From the NCBI RefSeq assembly GCF_020085105.1, contig NC_058046.1, positions 26,544,175 through 26,608,174 on the forward strand: a stretch of 64,000 nucleotides of DNA. Direction: 5' to 3'. The notes below the pieces were generated by a model. It was given only the letters and a program-made list of their open reading frames with translations, searched no databases and was not told the DNA's origin. Both the position numbers and the translations under genes were made by a program. Positions 10,219-21,210 of this stretch are shown piece by piece (within the stretch, counting starts at the first letter, position 1; each line of letters begins with the position of its first letter). The stretch comes from Siniperca chuatsi (Eukaryota > Chordata > Actinopteri > Centrarchiformes > Sinipercidae).

Positions 10219-10883
10219 TTAAATGACATGTTGCAGACAAAAAGAAAAGACTAGCTGGCAGGATGACAACATAAGTGAATGACCCAACACCACTAGAGAG
10301 AGGGTTTCTCAGCGTCAACATCAGAGAGTTCACAATCCACTCATAACAGAGGTAGTGTATAAAAATAGTAAAACAATTAAATTCATTTAACAGGTCAAAC
10401 ATCTGTAGGAACTATGAACTCACTGTGCAACAAAACTTAAACAAAACAAAGGAAGAAATAGAGGTTAGTTCAACAAAACTTGATGGCATTGTTGACGATG
10501 TACTACTTCTTTACAAGATATTGTGACACCTTGTCAATGGGAAATTGTATACATTCAGTTACAGAGACGTAGCTATTGTAAAGGTGTATTACATTCAGCA
10601 GGTGAACACGTCTCCACAGGAGTTTCAGCTCGATGGTTTCTCCTGTGTATATTGATCCTCAGGTGTTTTTTCAAGTATGTGATTTGAGTAAAACTTTTCC
10701 CACAAGTGCTGCAGTTATGTGGCTCCTCACTTCTGTGAACAACTAGAACTGAATCATCCATCCATCCATCCATTTTCTACCGCTTGGTCCCGTTAGGGGT
10801 CGCGGGTGACTGGAGCCTATCCCAGTGACTTTGGGCCTTAGGCTAGAACTGAATCATGTCTCACATATTTTATAAACACAAGA
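10219..10883 (-). other. 3' region of copy C with a relic finger
   Basis: Continues the duplicated 3' flank. At about 10742-10640 the minus strand still reads HNCSTCGKSFTQITYLKKHLRINIH, a complete C2H2 finger now downstream of the stop of copy C. Ancestral genes of this family therefore extended further. The same relic occurs in unit G. Confidence 0.65.
10758..10842 (-). mobile_element. RTE/Rex3-like LINE tail with 15-bp target duplication
   Basis: An 85-base insert carrying (ATCC)n and the common fish motif TTTTCTACCGCTTGGTCCC. CTAGAACTGAATCAT occurs at 10743-10757 and again at 10843-10857, flanking the insert exactly, as a target-site duplication. On the minus strand it ends in GGAT repeats, as RTE-type LINE 3' ends do. 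It is extremely 5'-truncated. Confidence 0.75.
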
Positions 10884-12523
10884 CTACTTGCCGGTATATG
10901 GCTTCTCACCAGTGTGGACTCTTCCCATGTGGACTTTCAAGTCACCACTAAGTCTGAAAGCTCTCCCACACGTGTTGCAACAATACGGCTTTTCACCTGT
11001 GTGGATTGTCATGTGCCTTTTCAATACTGCTAAGGCACAGAATCTTTTCCCACAGGTCTTGCAGAGGTATGCCTTCTCACATGTGTGGGTTCTCATGTGG
11101 ACCATTAAGTCACCATTAAGGCTGAAATCTTTACCACATGTTTTGCAAGTATATGGCTTCTCACCTGTGTGGATTGTCATATGATTTTTCAGTACTGACA
11201 TGTAACCAAATCTTTTCCCACAGGTCTTGCAAAGGTACGGCTTCTCACCAGTGTGGATTCTTATATGTTTTTTCAGTACTGACATGTAGCCGAATCTTTT
11301 CCCGCAGGTCTTGCAAAGGTACGGCTTCTCACCAGTGTGAGCTCTTCTCATGTGAACTGTCAAGTCACCATTACGGCTGAAAGCTTTCCCACATGTTTTG
11401 CAAGTATATGGCTTCTCACCTGTATGGATTCTCACATGCCTATTCAATGTTGAAATGATACAGAATCTTTTCCCGCAGGTCTCGCAAAGGTACGGCTTCT
11501 CACCTGTGTGGACTCTTCTCATGTGGATTTTTAAGTCATCACTCTGTGTGAAAGCCCTCCCACATGCTTTGCAAGTATATGGCTTCTCTCCTGTGTGTAT
11601 TCTCAAATGCCTTTTCAATGTGGACATGTCAAAGAATCTTTTCGCGCAGGTTGTGCAAGAATATGGCTTCTCCCCTGTGTGCGTTCTTATGTGTATATTC
11701 AATCTTGACTTATGCTTAAAAGCTTTTCCACATGTGTCACATTTTGAAGACTTTTTACCCGCGAGAGTATTACGGATAATCTTTGACATGGTAGAGCTGT
11801 ATACATTGTTACTGTGACTTTCACTTTTGTGCTGTTGATTCTCTGGTTCTGCATCTCTAGTTGATCCTGAGTCTCCATGCTTGCCTCCTTTCTGATCTTG
11901 GCTCTCAGCTGCATGAGAGTTGTGAGAGAGGAGCTGCTGGTCCCTGTTTGGTTCTGGTTCACTGTGGTCACTTTCCTCATCAGTAGGAGTCAACATAAAG
12001 GCATCAGCCTCCTGCTTCAGTACAAGCTGCTCTCCCTCCTGACTGGTGCAGAGTTCCTCCTGTTCCTCTTTAATCTGTGGAGGCTCTGGGTCCTCTTGGT
12101 CCAGACTGGAGTTCCTCTCCTGAATACAGAGCTGCTGGTCAGCCAGAATCTCCTCCTCCGTACAGACATGTTGCTGTGGGAGCTCTGGAGGGACAGAGAA
12201 CAAAAGGAGCATGATACTACTGTGATGGTGAAATAAAAATTGCAGAGATGTGAGCAAATTAGTAACCTTACCAGTATATATTTAAACAATTGGAATTATA
12301 TTATACATCTAATTAATCTGTTTTGTGGTATTAATATTACGTTTTACACACCTATCCTGTGTAACTTTATTTCAGGTTTCCAAAAGATATCCAGCAGTCT
12401 GCGCTGACGATCGATCTCTTCCTCGTACTCGACGATAGTTTTTTTAAAAACTCCGAATATTTCTTCAGCAGCAGCAGTTAGTCGCTCGTTGACAAACTCT
12501 CTCAAACACTCAACTGAAGACAT
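10884..12523 (-). CDS. C2H2 zinc-finger protein copy C, 10 fingers, 490 aa
   Basis: Exon 1 is 12352-12523 and exon 2 is 10884-12184, joined in phase 1 to an intact 490-residue frame. Residues 1-57 are the shared helical N-terminal module. Residues 58-205 are an acidic, Glu/Gln-rich linker with SUMO-consensus IKEE (95-98) and LKQE (113-116). Ten C2H2 fingers begin at Cys206, joined by TGEKPY linkers. Fingers 3, 5 and 10 have H-X4-H spacing and alternate with H-X3-H fingers. Contact residues (-1,2,3,6) run H-S-R-I, D-S-T-R, Q-D-D-I, I-S-T-R, R-G-D-V, Y-S-V-K, Y-S-V-N, L-G-D-V, A-A-V-R and L-G-D-V. After finger 10 the frame jumps to the shared C-terminal TGK, so a last finger has been deleted in frame. 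This is the most complete gene of the cluster, a probable nuclear DNA-binding repressor or regulator. The function is inferred from the family only. Confidence 0.88.
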
Positions 12524-12600
12524 TGTTGCTTAATTACAAATGAAATAATTCTCTGCGTTACGACTACAATATCGTCTTCCAGCATTAATGCTAATGCTTG

Positions 12601-14400
12601 ATAACTTTCTTCTTCTTCTTTGAGGTTTAACGGCAGCTTACATCCTTAGTGTTGCATTACTGCCATCTTCTGGTGATAGTTAACTCCTACATTGTCCGGT
12701 TAGCCAGATTTTTCTCATCAGTCCTGTTCTGTTTAGGAAGCTGACCAAACATATTTTAATTCAATTAAATTCAGCTGTATTTACATAGCACCGAGACATA
12801 GTCTAATAGAAGTTATCTCAGGGAACTTTTCATATAAAGCAGGACTAGACTGTACTCTTTAGAATATTATCTACAGAGATCCAACAATTCCCACCATGAG
12901 CAAGCACTTTTATCAAGCAGAAACCTCGTGCAGACCCAGGCTCTGGGTGGGCGGCCATCTGCCTCGACCACTCTTCAGGCTCCTGTTAGCCTGAAGCTTT
13001 TGATTTCTTCCATCATGTCCTTTCTCTCAGAATTATATTTCCAGCAACTAACAAGCACAAGCTCTACAGTTTCTGGTACCTGACAATATTCACAAATATC
13101 GGTCGGATGCTTTCCTTTAATGTGAACTGTGCCGTTCAGATTACTGTGTCCTCTTCTTAATCTAGTCTCTATCACTTCCTCTTTTCTATTCCCTTCCCTA
13201 TTTTTCACAGCACCCACTCTATTTTGAGTTGAATGTAAATGTCTTCCCCTTATCTTCAGATCCCAGTGCTGCTGCCACGCTTGATTTATTTTCTTCCACG
13301 ATGCCCTTTTCCTCTGATCTTGAGAGTTTTTAACAGCTTTTTTTGGCTAGATTGTCCACTCATTCACCCAGAATGCCCATATGAGCAGGGACCCAAATGA
13401 GTTTGACCTCAGTGCCCTGTTTTATTACTTTTGAGTGAACTGCCATTATTTCTAATAGTAAGGCCTGACTATTTCTGGATGCACCTGACAGAGGACTGTC
13501 CAGAGCAGAGACTGAGTTACTACAGACTAGAACTTTGTTCGGTTTGTTCAGCCCATTCTAAAGCCATCAAAATGTTTTATCTATTAATGGATCCGTCAGT
13601 AAAAACCTGCACATGCTCTGTATATTTATATTCCTTATAACTATAACACTCACTCACTAAATCTGCACTTTTATTTCTTGCCTTATTTTGAAGTTGTTCC
13701 AAATCTACGAACATAGTTTCTAGTAGCCACACAGGCATTATAGGCCATATCATATTTGGGCAAAACTCCTTTCCATATACTCCCAAGTCTCTTGCTGCTG
13801 CACCAGCCGAAACTTGACTTTGGCTCACATCTAATTCTCCAAGCACAGTTTTTGATGCAGATCCATAAACTACACTCACCATAATCTGACGCTGATCTAA
13901 TTAGAACTATAATATCTGCAATATCAGCTCCCCAGTCCAACCCTACAAGGCATCTCATCACATTGCTAACTTTTTTGCACTTATCCACAAAGCTTTTAAC
14001 GTGTTCTCTCCATGATAATCTGGAGTCTAAATGTCCTCCTTATAACCTAAACGTCTCAACTGTCTCTAAATTATTTCCACAGTCTCAAATGAGTATTTTC
14101 TCCAATCTTATTTCTTGTGAAGAACATTACTTTAGTTTTTTCAACTGAAAACTTAAATCCCAATTTCTTCCCCCACATTTCAACTTGATTTATTCCTTCT
14201 TGCAACTGTTTAACTATATATTGTTTACTTCCAGGGGATGTCACGCTGTTAAGTTCCGGCAGTGGAAGTGAGTTAGCTTTTCGTTCCGCTTTCAGTTAGG
14301 GTTGTATGTCTGTCTCGTTTGATTTCTCAGAGAAATTAGATTATTTTTTCTGTACTGCTACATTTAACTGAAGTCTTTTTGAGCTATTTTGCAGGCAGTA
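12601..14400 (-). mobile_element. RNase H-bearing LINE (I/Nimb-like), 5'-truncated and decayed
   Basis: On the minus strand the element runs from about 14400 to a (GAA)n tail at 12601. Codons recognised in order are the RT C-terminal region (DKCKKVSNVMRCLVGLDWG, about 13990-13930), then the RNase H start with the catalytic-type motif QVFTDGS (about 13600), then a Cys-rich C-terminus (CEYCQVPETVELVLVSC, about 13120-13050). Frameshifts and stops abound. A second repeat is nested at 12752-12970. The tail ends 78 bases upstream of the ATG of copy C. A close copy lies at 20152-21210, duplicated together with the gene. Confidence 0.72.
12752..12970. mobile_element. Nested ATTCA-tailed dispersed repeat
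   Basis: Starts with TTTAATTCAATTAAATTCAG and continues through CATATAAAGCAGGACTAGAC, CCATGAGCAAGCACTT and GGTGGGCGGCCATCTGCCTC. I recognise this as a common teleost interspersed repeat. It interrupts the surrounding LINE, as comparison with the uninterrupted copies at about 6025 and 20300 shows. The family is uncertain (possibly an Expander/RTE tail). Confidence 0.55.
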
Positions 14401-15438
14401 ATTTTAAATAAAAACACATTAGCAGGGGTGATGTGTAAATGGCATTTAGTCGAGGTGGAGCCACTTCATTTTTTTATGTAGTTCACATACTGATTGATAG
14501 TTTAACAAGACATCGTATTTAATAAGCTAACGGTAAGTTTTTGTATGCAAAATCTTAATTAGCAAAGGAACTATAGCCGTCAAGTAAATGTAGTGGCCTA
14601 AAAAGTGCATTTGCCTATGAAATGTAGTAAAGTAGACTTATATGTAACATAAAATGAAAGTAATCAAAGAACAAATACCTCAAAACTATACTGTTTTATG
14701 GTAAGTGTTCAAGATTTCATATCTTTGTGGAATTTACATGCAGTCTTGGCCATTTGAGGACCATCAATGTTGTACATAGGTACAGTACTTGAGTACTACA
14801 TGTAATTACATTCCACCTCTGCATACATGCTTGTTCAATATGAGACACTTCCACTGATCAAACTACCAAAAAACATTAAAACACCTCTTGCATGTTATAA
14901 TTTAACACTCTGAAAAGAGTTATGACTACTTTTACTTTTGATGTCATCACACCCATCTGCAGCCTCGAGGAACAGAATTTGCTTATAGCTTTAGACGTCA
15001 GTGTGAATCTGATATTCTTACATCATCACCTTACAAATCTTTCAGATACATGAGGTCATAAAACAGCATTTTGTTGCCCACATTCCTTTGGGCACTGATT
15101 ACTGTATTCATTTCTACAGCTTAGGCTGATCATCTACAATTTGTATTTGTGTGTCACCTCTAAAACCTGAAACAATTAAAATTATCAAGTTGATGCAATC
15201 AGAAATCATACATAAAAATATAAAATTATATAACGTGTTGCAGGAAAAAAGAAAAGACTCTAGTTGGCAGGATGACTACATAAGTGACCCAACAAAAAAT
15301 AAAATAAATTTAACAGGTCAAACATTTAGTAGGAACTATAAACTCACTGTGCAAAAAAGATTGCAAAAAGCAAAGAAAGAAATCAAGGTTAGTTCAACAA
15401 AACTTGCCACTGTTGACAATGTACTACTACATTACAAG
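14401..15438 (-). repeat. Duplicated downstream flank and 3' region of copy D
   Basis: Homologous to 8640-9600 and to the flanks of the other units, ending in the 3' UTR of copy D. The MITE present at the equivalent place in unit C is absent here. No separate gene seen. Confidence 0.6.
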
Positions 15439-16412
15439 TTATCGTGGCTTCTCAACTGTGTGAATTCTCATATGCTTTGTCAATTGTGAATTTTCAATGA
15501 ATCTTTTCCCGCAGGTCATGCAAAGGTAAGGCTTCTCACCAGTGTGGATTCTCATGTGGATCGCTAACTCACCACTAAATCTGAAAGCTTTCCCACATGT
15601 ATTGCACGAATATGGCTTCTCACCTGTATGGATTGTCATATGATTTTTCAGTACTGACATGTGAATGAATCTTTTACCGCAGATCTTGCAAAGGTACGGC
15701 TTCTCGCCAGTGTGGGTTCTTAAATGATTTTTCAGTACTGACATGTAACCAAATCTTTTCCCACAGGTCTTGCAAAGGTACGGCTTCTCACCAGTGTGGG
15801 TTCCCATGTGGACTTTCAAGTCACCACTCTGTCTGAAAGCTCTCCCACATGTTTTGCAAGTATATGGCTTCTCTCCTGTGTGTATTCTCACATGCCTTTT
15901 CAATGTGGACATGTCAAAGTATCTTTTCCCGCAGGTCGTGCAAGAATATGGCTTCTCCCCTGTGTGGACTCTCAGGTGTGTATAAAGGTGAGACTTATTC
16001 TTAAAATCTTTTCCACATGTGTCACATTTGAAAGACTTTTTACCTGTGTGAGTATTACGGTGAATCTCTGACATGGTAGAGTTGTATATATTGTCACTGT
16101 CTTCATGCTTGCCTCCTTTCTGATCTTGGCTCTCAGCTACATGTGTGTTGTGAGAGAGGAGCTGCTGGTCCCTGTTTGGTTCTGGTTCACTGTGGTCACT
16201 TTCCTCATAAGTAGGAGTCAACATAAAGGCATCAGTCTCCTGCTTCAGTAGAAGCTGCTCTCCCTCCTGACTGGTGCAGAGTTCCTCCTGTTCCTCTTTA
16301 ATCTGTGGAGGCTCTGGGTCGTCTTGGTCCAGACTGGAGTTCCTCTCCTGAATACAGAGCTGCTGGTCAGTGAGAACCTCCTCCTCCGTACAGCCATGTT
16401 GCTTTACGAGCT
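15439..16412 (-). CDS. C2H2 zinc-finger copy D, orphan exon 2, 7 fingers
   Basis: Exon 2 only (15439-16412). Its acceptor AG is preserved (CTCTAG before the exon), and the frame is open from ELVKQHGCTEEE through the acidic linker to seven intact fingers ending HMRIHTVEKPR. Contact residues include D-S-T-R, Q-G-D-V and Y-S-V-N, close to copies C and E. No exon 1 exists between here and copy E: about 180 bases upstream lies a LINE (16590-17860), and the usual intron and exon 1 are gone. The copy therefore either uses another upstream exon, starts at an internal Met, or is dead. The open frame argues that the loss is recent. It could also be read as a pseudogene. Confidence 0.6.
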
Positions 16413-16589
16413 CTAGAGGGACAGAGAACAAAAGGAATAGGATAGTAAAGCTTTGTTTCTACTCACGCGAGACACAATGGTGTGTGCATCCACAGAGCTG
16501 CGAGCATGCACAGAGGCGTTTATGCTCAACGTGCTCAAGGAAGGGTGGTAAAGGTGTTTGTAGAGGCGAACCTGCTCGGCCAGTCTACC

Positions 16590-17860
16590 TTTGTTGAAAT
16601 AATAATATCTTTATTTATATAGCACCTTTCAAATAGCACCTTTCAAAATAAAGTTACAAAGTGCTTGACAATAAAAACATAATAAAAGCAAATAAGATCC
16701 AGAACTTAAGATATAAACATGATTTGGAGTCATTCAATTGTAGAAAATTTTTGGAAATCCAATTTTTAATCTAGGTGAGGCATGGCATAATACAGGATAC
16801 ATCCGTAGTACCAGGCTTTATTGGGACATACAATTCGGTGTCATCTGCGTAGCAATGGAAATCAATGTCATGACTACGCATGATTTGGCCCAGGGGTACC
16901 ATGTATATGATAAACAGGAGGGGACCCAAAATAGATCCTTGGGGGACCCCACACAATAGAGAAGCACGAGAGGAGGAGGCATCTCCAAGCACTACAGAGA
17001 AGGACCTGTTAAACACATAGGAGATTAAGCAATTCAGAGCAACATCACTAATGCCAACATTCGTCTTCAGATGGTTGATTAAGATATCATGGTCCACTAT
17101 GTCAAAGGCTGAGCTGAGGTCAAGGAGAATTAAAATGGAGTACAGGCCAGTGTCGGCTGCAAGCAGTAGGTCATTGGTGACCTTGCCCAGAGCAGTCTCA
17201 GTGCTGTGTCGGGAGCGGAAACCAGATTGAAATTTTTCAAAGATTTGATTGTTATTCATAAAAGAAATCAGTTGAGTGGAGACAACCTTTTCTCCTAAAA
17301 GGTACCTAAAATCTCTTTTCGATAAAAATGGTAGCTTGGAGATTGCTTAAAATAGAGGGATCCAGAGAGGGCTTGGCATATTTAAAATTGTAGGGGAAAA
17401 TGCAAGTAGACAGAGTGCAGTTAATAATGGCTAAAATATCTGGACCAACCGTCTGAAATACAGCTTTTAAAAACCAAGTGGGAATGCAGTCTGAAGGGCA
17501 GGTGGATGATTCTGAAAGTGCAACAGTGCGTTCCAGGGTTGACAGAGAGATATCAATTAAGTGGGTTAATGGTGCAGGTGGGCAGGAGTCAACATCAAGC
17601 TCTCTGAGTTCAGTGTTAAAATGCTGCCGAATCGCCACTATTTTATTATACAAGTAATTAAGAAGTTCCTCACAACTGTCTAGAGTGGATTCAACTAGCT
17701 GGCTAGGCGGGGGGGACCAATGACAGAATTTAGTTTTAAAAAGGATTCTGGGATTGTGACCATGTCTAGTGATCAGGTCTGAAAAATAGGTGTTCCTTGC
17801 TTCTGTGATTTTACACTGATAAGTGGACATTAGGTTTGTGTTAAAATGAAAGCACACCGC
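16590..17860 (-). mobile_element. CR1/L2/Rex1-group LINE, reverse transcriptase remnant
   Basis: The minus-strand segment 17857-17306 carries the region before RT. Segment 17259-16771 carries RT motifs FQSGFRSRHSTETAL, ILLDLSSAFDIVDH, GVPQGSILGPLLF and the catalytic YADDTELY. The two are separated by a frameshift or deletion at about 17300. The 3' end at 16590-16680 has the typical TTTATATAGCACCTTTCAAA tail. The 5' end is truncated at about 17860. It sits where the intron and first exon of copy D should be. Confidence 0.8.
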
Positions 17861-18992
17861 GTGCCTAGTTACAAAAATTCAGACGTCAGAGGTACACGGC
17901 CAAGCACCGCAACAGCTTGCGGCTCTATGCAAATGGCACAATAAATGTACAAACTTACTATCAGAAAAATGCTATTTAACGTATGAAATGTAAAAGTTCT
18001 CATGCACAAGGGTCCCTTTCAGTGTTATTGAGGCCGTGATGTGTAAATAACATATTTTGTAGCAGCTAGTCGAGGTGGAGCCACTACATTTATTTACCTG
18101 GTTCACATAGTTTAACAAGGCATCATGAGTTAATTATATGTTTTTGGCTGTGTTTCATTAGTTGTTCAACATGCTCTTGTTGACTTGCCCTCGGGGGAAT
18201 CCCGACGCCATGACAAGTGTCGTTCCAATTGTCTGGAAAACGCAAGTGAACTTTGTGAGCTCGACCCTCGGAGGGTTGAGGGAGCGAGTCAACAACGATG
18301 TTCACTCAGAGGTATATATCACCCACAATGCATTGCAGTTATGCATTTGGTGCAAGAAAATACATACATGGTTAGATGGCAGTAATGTGCATAAAACTCC
18401 TGTTGCCTAGTTAGCAGATAGTTTTATTAAGGAAATCTCATTGATAGCTTGATATTTTACTGAAAAATGTCATAAATGCAGTTAAAATTTACTTGGATTG
18501 TTGTACTGTTCAGTTAAATGTGTGATTTCTTTATGCTCAACATTATTTGTAAATGCATGGAAAATTAGCTGTTTTGTAAGATATCCTAAACCCGTAGCAA
18601 TAATAGTTATGATAATCATGATATAGATCACAAACAGAAATTTCTAAATCAGAAACTGATGCAGCTAATTTACAAACTGCCTACATATTGCAATAATCCG
18701 CAGAAGACGTCTTCGCCTCAATGAAATGAGTCTGCAGGTATTTCTGATGATTATTAAAAAGCAGTATAGCGCTGAGCCTACAACTGGTGGTCGATTCATG
18801 ATAGTTTGGCCTGAAAGTGTACATGGACAGGTGTGTTCCATTTACATCCTCCACTCCTCCCCCACCCACTTTCCCTCTGTTCTCCAAGTGGCCTCCTTGC
18901 GATGTATGCTGTTACATAATACCAAGGTCTAAGGGGAATGACCATGAACCACTAGAACTGAATCGTCTCCCACATATTTTGTAAATACAAGA
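17861..18992. other. Flank of unit E, no gene recognised
   Basis: 17940-18130 matches the duplicated flank of the other units. 18130-18400 is an unrelated insert with GC-richer sequence and no convincing frame. 18400-18960 is AT-rich. Finger relics of unit E begin at about 18960. Confidence 0.45.
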
Positions 18993-20048
18993 CTACTTGC
19001 CTGTATGCGGCTTCTCACCAGTGTGGACTCTTCTCATATGGACTGTCAAGTGACCACTCTGTGTGAAAGCTCTCCCACATGTTTTGCAACAATATGGCTT
19101 CTCTCCTGTGTGTATTCTCATATGCCTTTTCAATGTGGACATGTCAAAGTATCTTTTCCCGCAGGTCGTGCAAGAATATGGCTTCTCCCCTGTGTGGACT
19201 CTCAGGTGTGTATAAAGGTGGGACTTATTCTTAAAATCTTTTCCACATGTGTCACATTTGAAAGACTTTTTACCCGTGTGAGTATTACAGTGAATCTCTG
19301 ACATGGTAGAGTTGTATACATTGTTACTGTCTCCATGCTTGCCTCCTTTCTGATCTTGGCTCTCAGCTACATGAGAGTTGTGAGAGAGGAGCTGCTGGTC
19401 CCTGTTTGGTTCTGGTTCACTGTGGTCACTTTCCTCATCAGTAGGAGTCAACATAAAGGCATCAGTCTCCTGCTTCAGTAGAAGCTGCTCTCCCTCCTGA
19501 CTGGTGCAGAGTTCCTCCTGTTCCTCTTTAATCTGTGGAGGCTCTGGGTCCTCTTGGTCCAGACTGGAGTTCCTCTCCTGAATACAGAGCTGCTGGTCAG
19601 CCAGAACCTCCTCCTCCGTACAGACATGTTGCTGTGGGAGCTCTGGAGGGACAGAGAACAAAAGGAGCATGATACTACTGTGATGGTATAAAATACAGTT
19701 ATGGGAGCAAATACGTTCCAGTATTCTTTAAACATTTTGGATTTTATATATATAAAGTGATGGTAAAGAAAAAAACGCAGAGATGCAAGCATATTAGTTC
19801 CAGTATATATTTAAACAATTTGGATTATATCGAATTCCTCTGATTTTTGGTATTAAAATAATTAAGTTTTACACACCTATCCTGTGTAACTTTATTTCAG
19901 GTTTCCAAAAGATATCCAGCAGTCTGCGCTGACGATCGATCTCTTCCTCGTACTCGACGATAGTTTTTTTAAAAACTCCGAATATTTCTTCAGCAGCAGC
20001 AATTAGTCGCTCGTTGACAAACTCTCTCAAACACTCAACTGAAGACAT
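18993..20048 (-). CDS. C2H2 zinc-finger protein copy E, 3 fingers, 273 aa
   Basis: Exon 1 is 19877-20048 and exon 2 is 18993-19642. The joined frame has 273 residues and no defect. Order: N-terminal module (1-57), the acidic linker with IKEE and LKQE, then three fingers ([24 protein letters not shown]). The third has H-X4-H spacing. The array stops with TGEKPHTGK, the same C-terminal TGK as copy C, so fingers were lost by in-frame deletion between a finger linker and the tail. Fingers 1 and 2 are nearly identical to those of copy D, showing recent common origin. It is expected to be nuclear. With three fingers it would specify only about nine bases, so its target range may be broad. Confidence 0.83.
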
Positions 20049-20109
20049 TATTGCTTAATTGCAAATGAAATATTTATCCGCTACAAGTACAATATCGTCT
20101 TCGAGAATA

Positions 20110-20151
20110 CAGCCATAGAGCTAACGCTAATGGTGCCTGTGTTGTTTACTT
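20110..20151 (-). promoter_or_regulatory. Promoter-proximal block of copy E
   Basis: Contains CTAACGCTAATGGTGCCTG and the minus-strand ETS-like/forkhead-like pair (TGTTTAC at 20143-20149). It lies 95 bases upstream of the ATG, the same spacing as in copy B. The role is inferred. Confidence 0.45.
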
Positions 20152-21210
20152 CCTCCTTCCTTCTTCTTCTTTGAGGTTTAACGGCAGCTTACATCCTTAG
20201 TGTTGCATTACTGCCATCTTCTGGTGATAGTTAACTCCTACATTGTCCGGTTAGCCAGATTTGTTTTCGTCATTCCTGTTCTCTGTAGGAAGCTGACCAA
20301 ACATCTTCTTCCTCGTCCACTTCCAACACACTCCTGAATGCTCTTGAATCCCGCTCCTGTTAGCCTGAAGCTTTTGATTTCTTCCATCATGTCCTTTCTC
20401 TCAGAGATATATTTCCTGCAACTAACAAGCACAAGTTCTACAGTTTTCTGGTACCTGGTAGAACCTGTAATATCTGTTTATGGAGATTTTGGTCAGTAAA
20501 AACCTGCACATGCTCTGTATATTTACATTCCTTCTAACTATAAAACTCACTCACTAAATCTGCACTTTTACTTCTTGCCTTAAATTGATGTAGTTTCAAA
20601 TCTACTAACAGTTTCTAATAGCCACACAGGGATTATAGGCCAATCACAGTTTTTGATGCAGATCCATAAACTACACTCACCATAATCTGACGCTGATCTA
20701 ATTAGAACTATAATATCTGCAATATCAGCTCCCCAGTCCAACCCTACAAGGCATCTCATCACATTGCTAACTTTTTTGCACTTATCCACAAAGCTTTTAA
20801 CGTGTTCTCTCCATGATAATCTGGAGTCTAAATGTCCTCCTTATAACCTAAACGTCTCAACTGTCTCTAAATTATTTCCACAGTCTCAAATGAGTATTTT
20901 CTCCAATCTTATTTCTTGTGAAGAACATTACTTTAGTTTTTTCAACTGAAAACTTAAATCCCAATTTCTTCCCCCCACATTTCAACTTGATTTATTCCTT
21001 CTTGCAACTGTTTAACTATAAATTGTTTACTTCCAGGGGATGTCACGCTGTTAAGTTCCGGCAGTGGAAGTGAGTTAGCTTTTCGTTCCGCTTTCAGTTA
21101 GGGTTGTATGTCTGTCTCGTTTGATTTCTCAGAGAAATTAGATTATTTTCTCTGTACTGCTACATTTAACTGAAGTCTTTTTGAGCTATTTTGCAGGCAG
21201 TAATTTTAAA
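20152..21210 (-). mobile_element. RNase H-bearing LINE copy, duplicated with unit E
   Basis: Close copy of the LINE at 12601-14400. The part 20650-21200 matches 13850-14410 almost base for base, but the internal section around 20460-20640 is deleted. It ends in a (GAA)n tail 104 bases upstream of the ATG of copy E. Non-coding. Confidence 0.72.

Noticed and set aside
11877..12236. Antisense open frame of about 110-119 codons that recurs opposite copies B, C and F, with a hydrophobic composition
   Set aside because: It is the mirror of the conserved acidic linker (codons for Glu, Gln and Leu read backwards). It has no promoter, no splice support and no family match; its conservation follows from the sense gene.
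18123..18410. Overlapping short frames with GC-richer sequence that looked like a domesticated transposase start
   Set aside because: No recognisable catalytic or DNA-binding motif and no frame longer than about 80 codons. Left as unexplained sequence.
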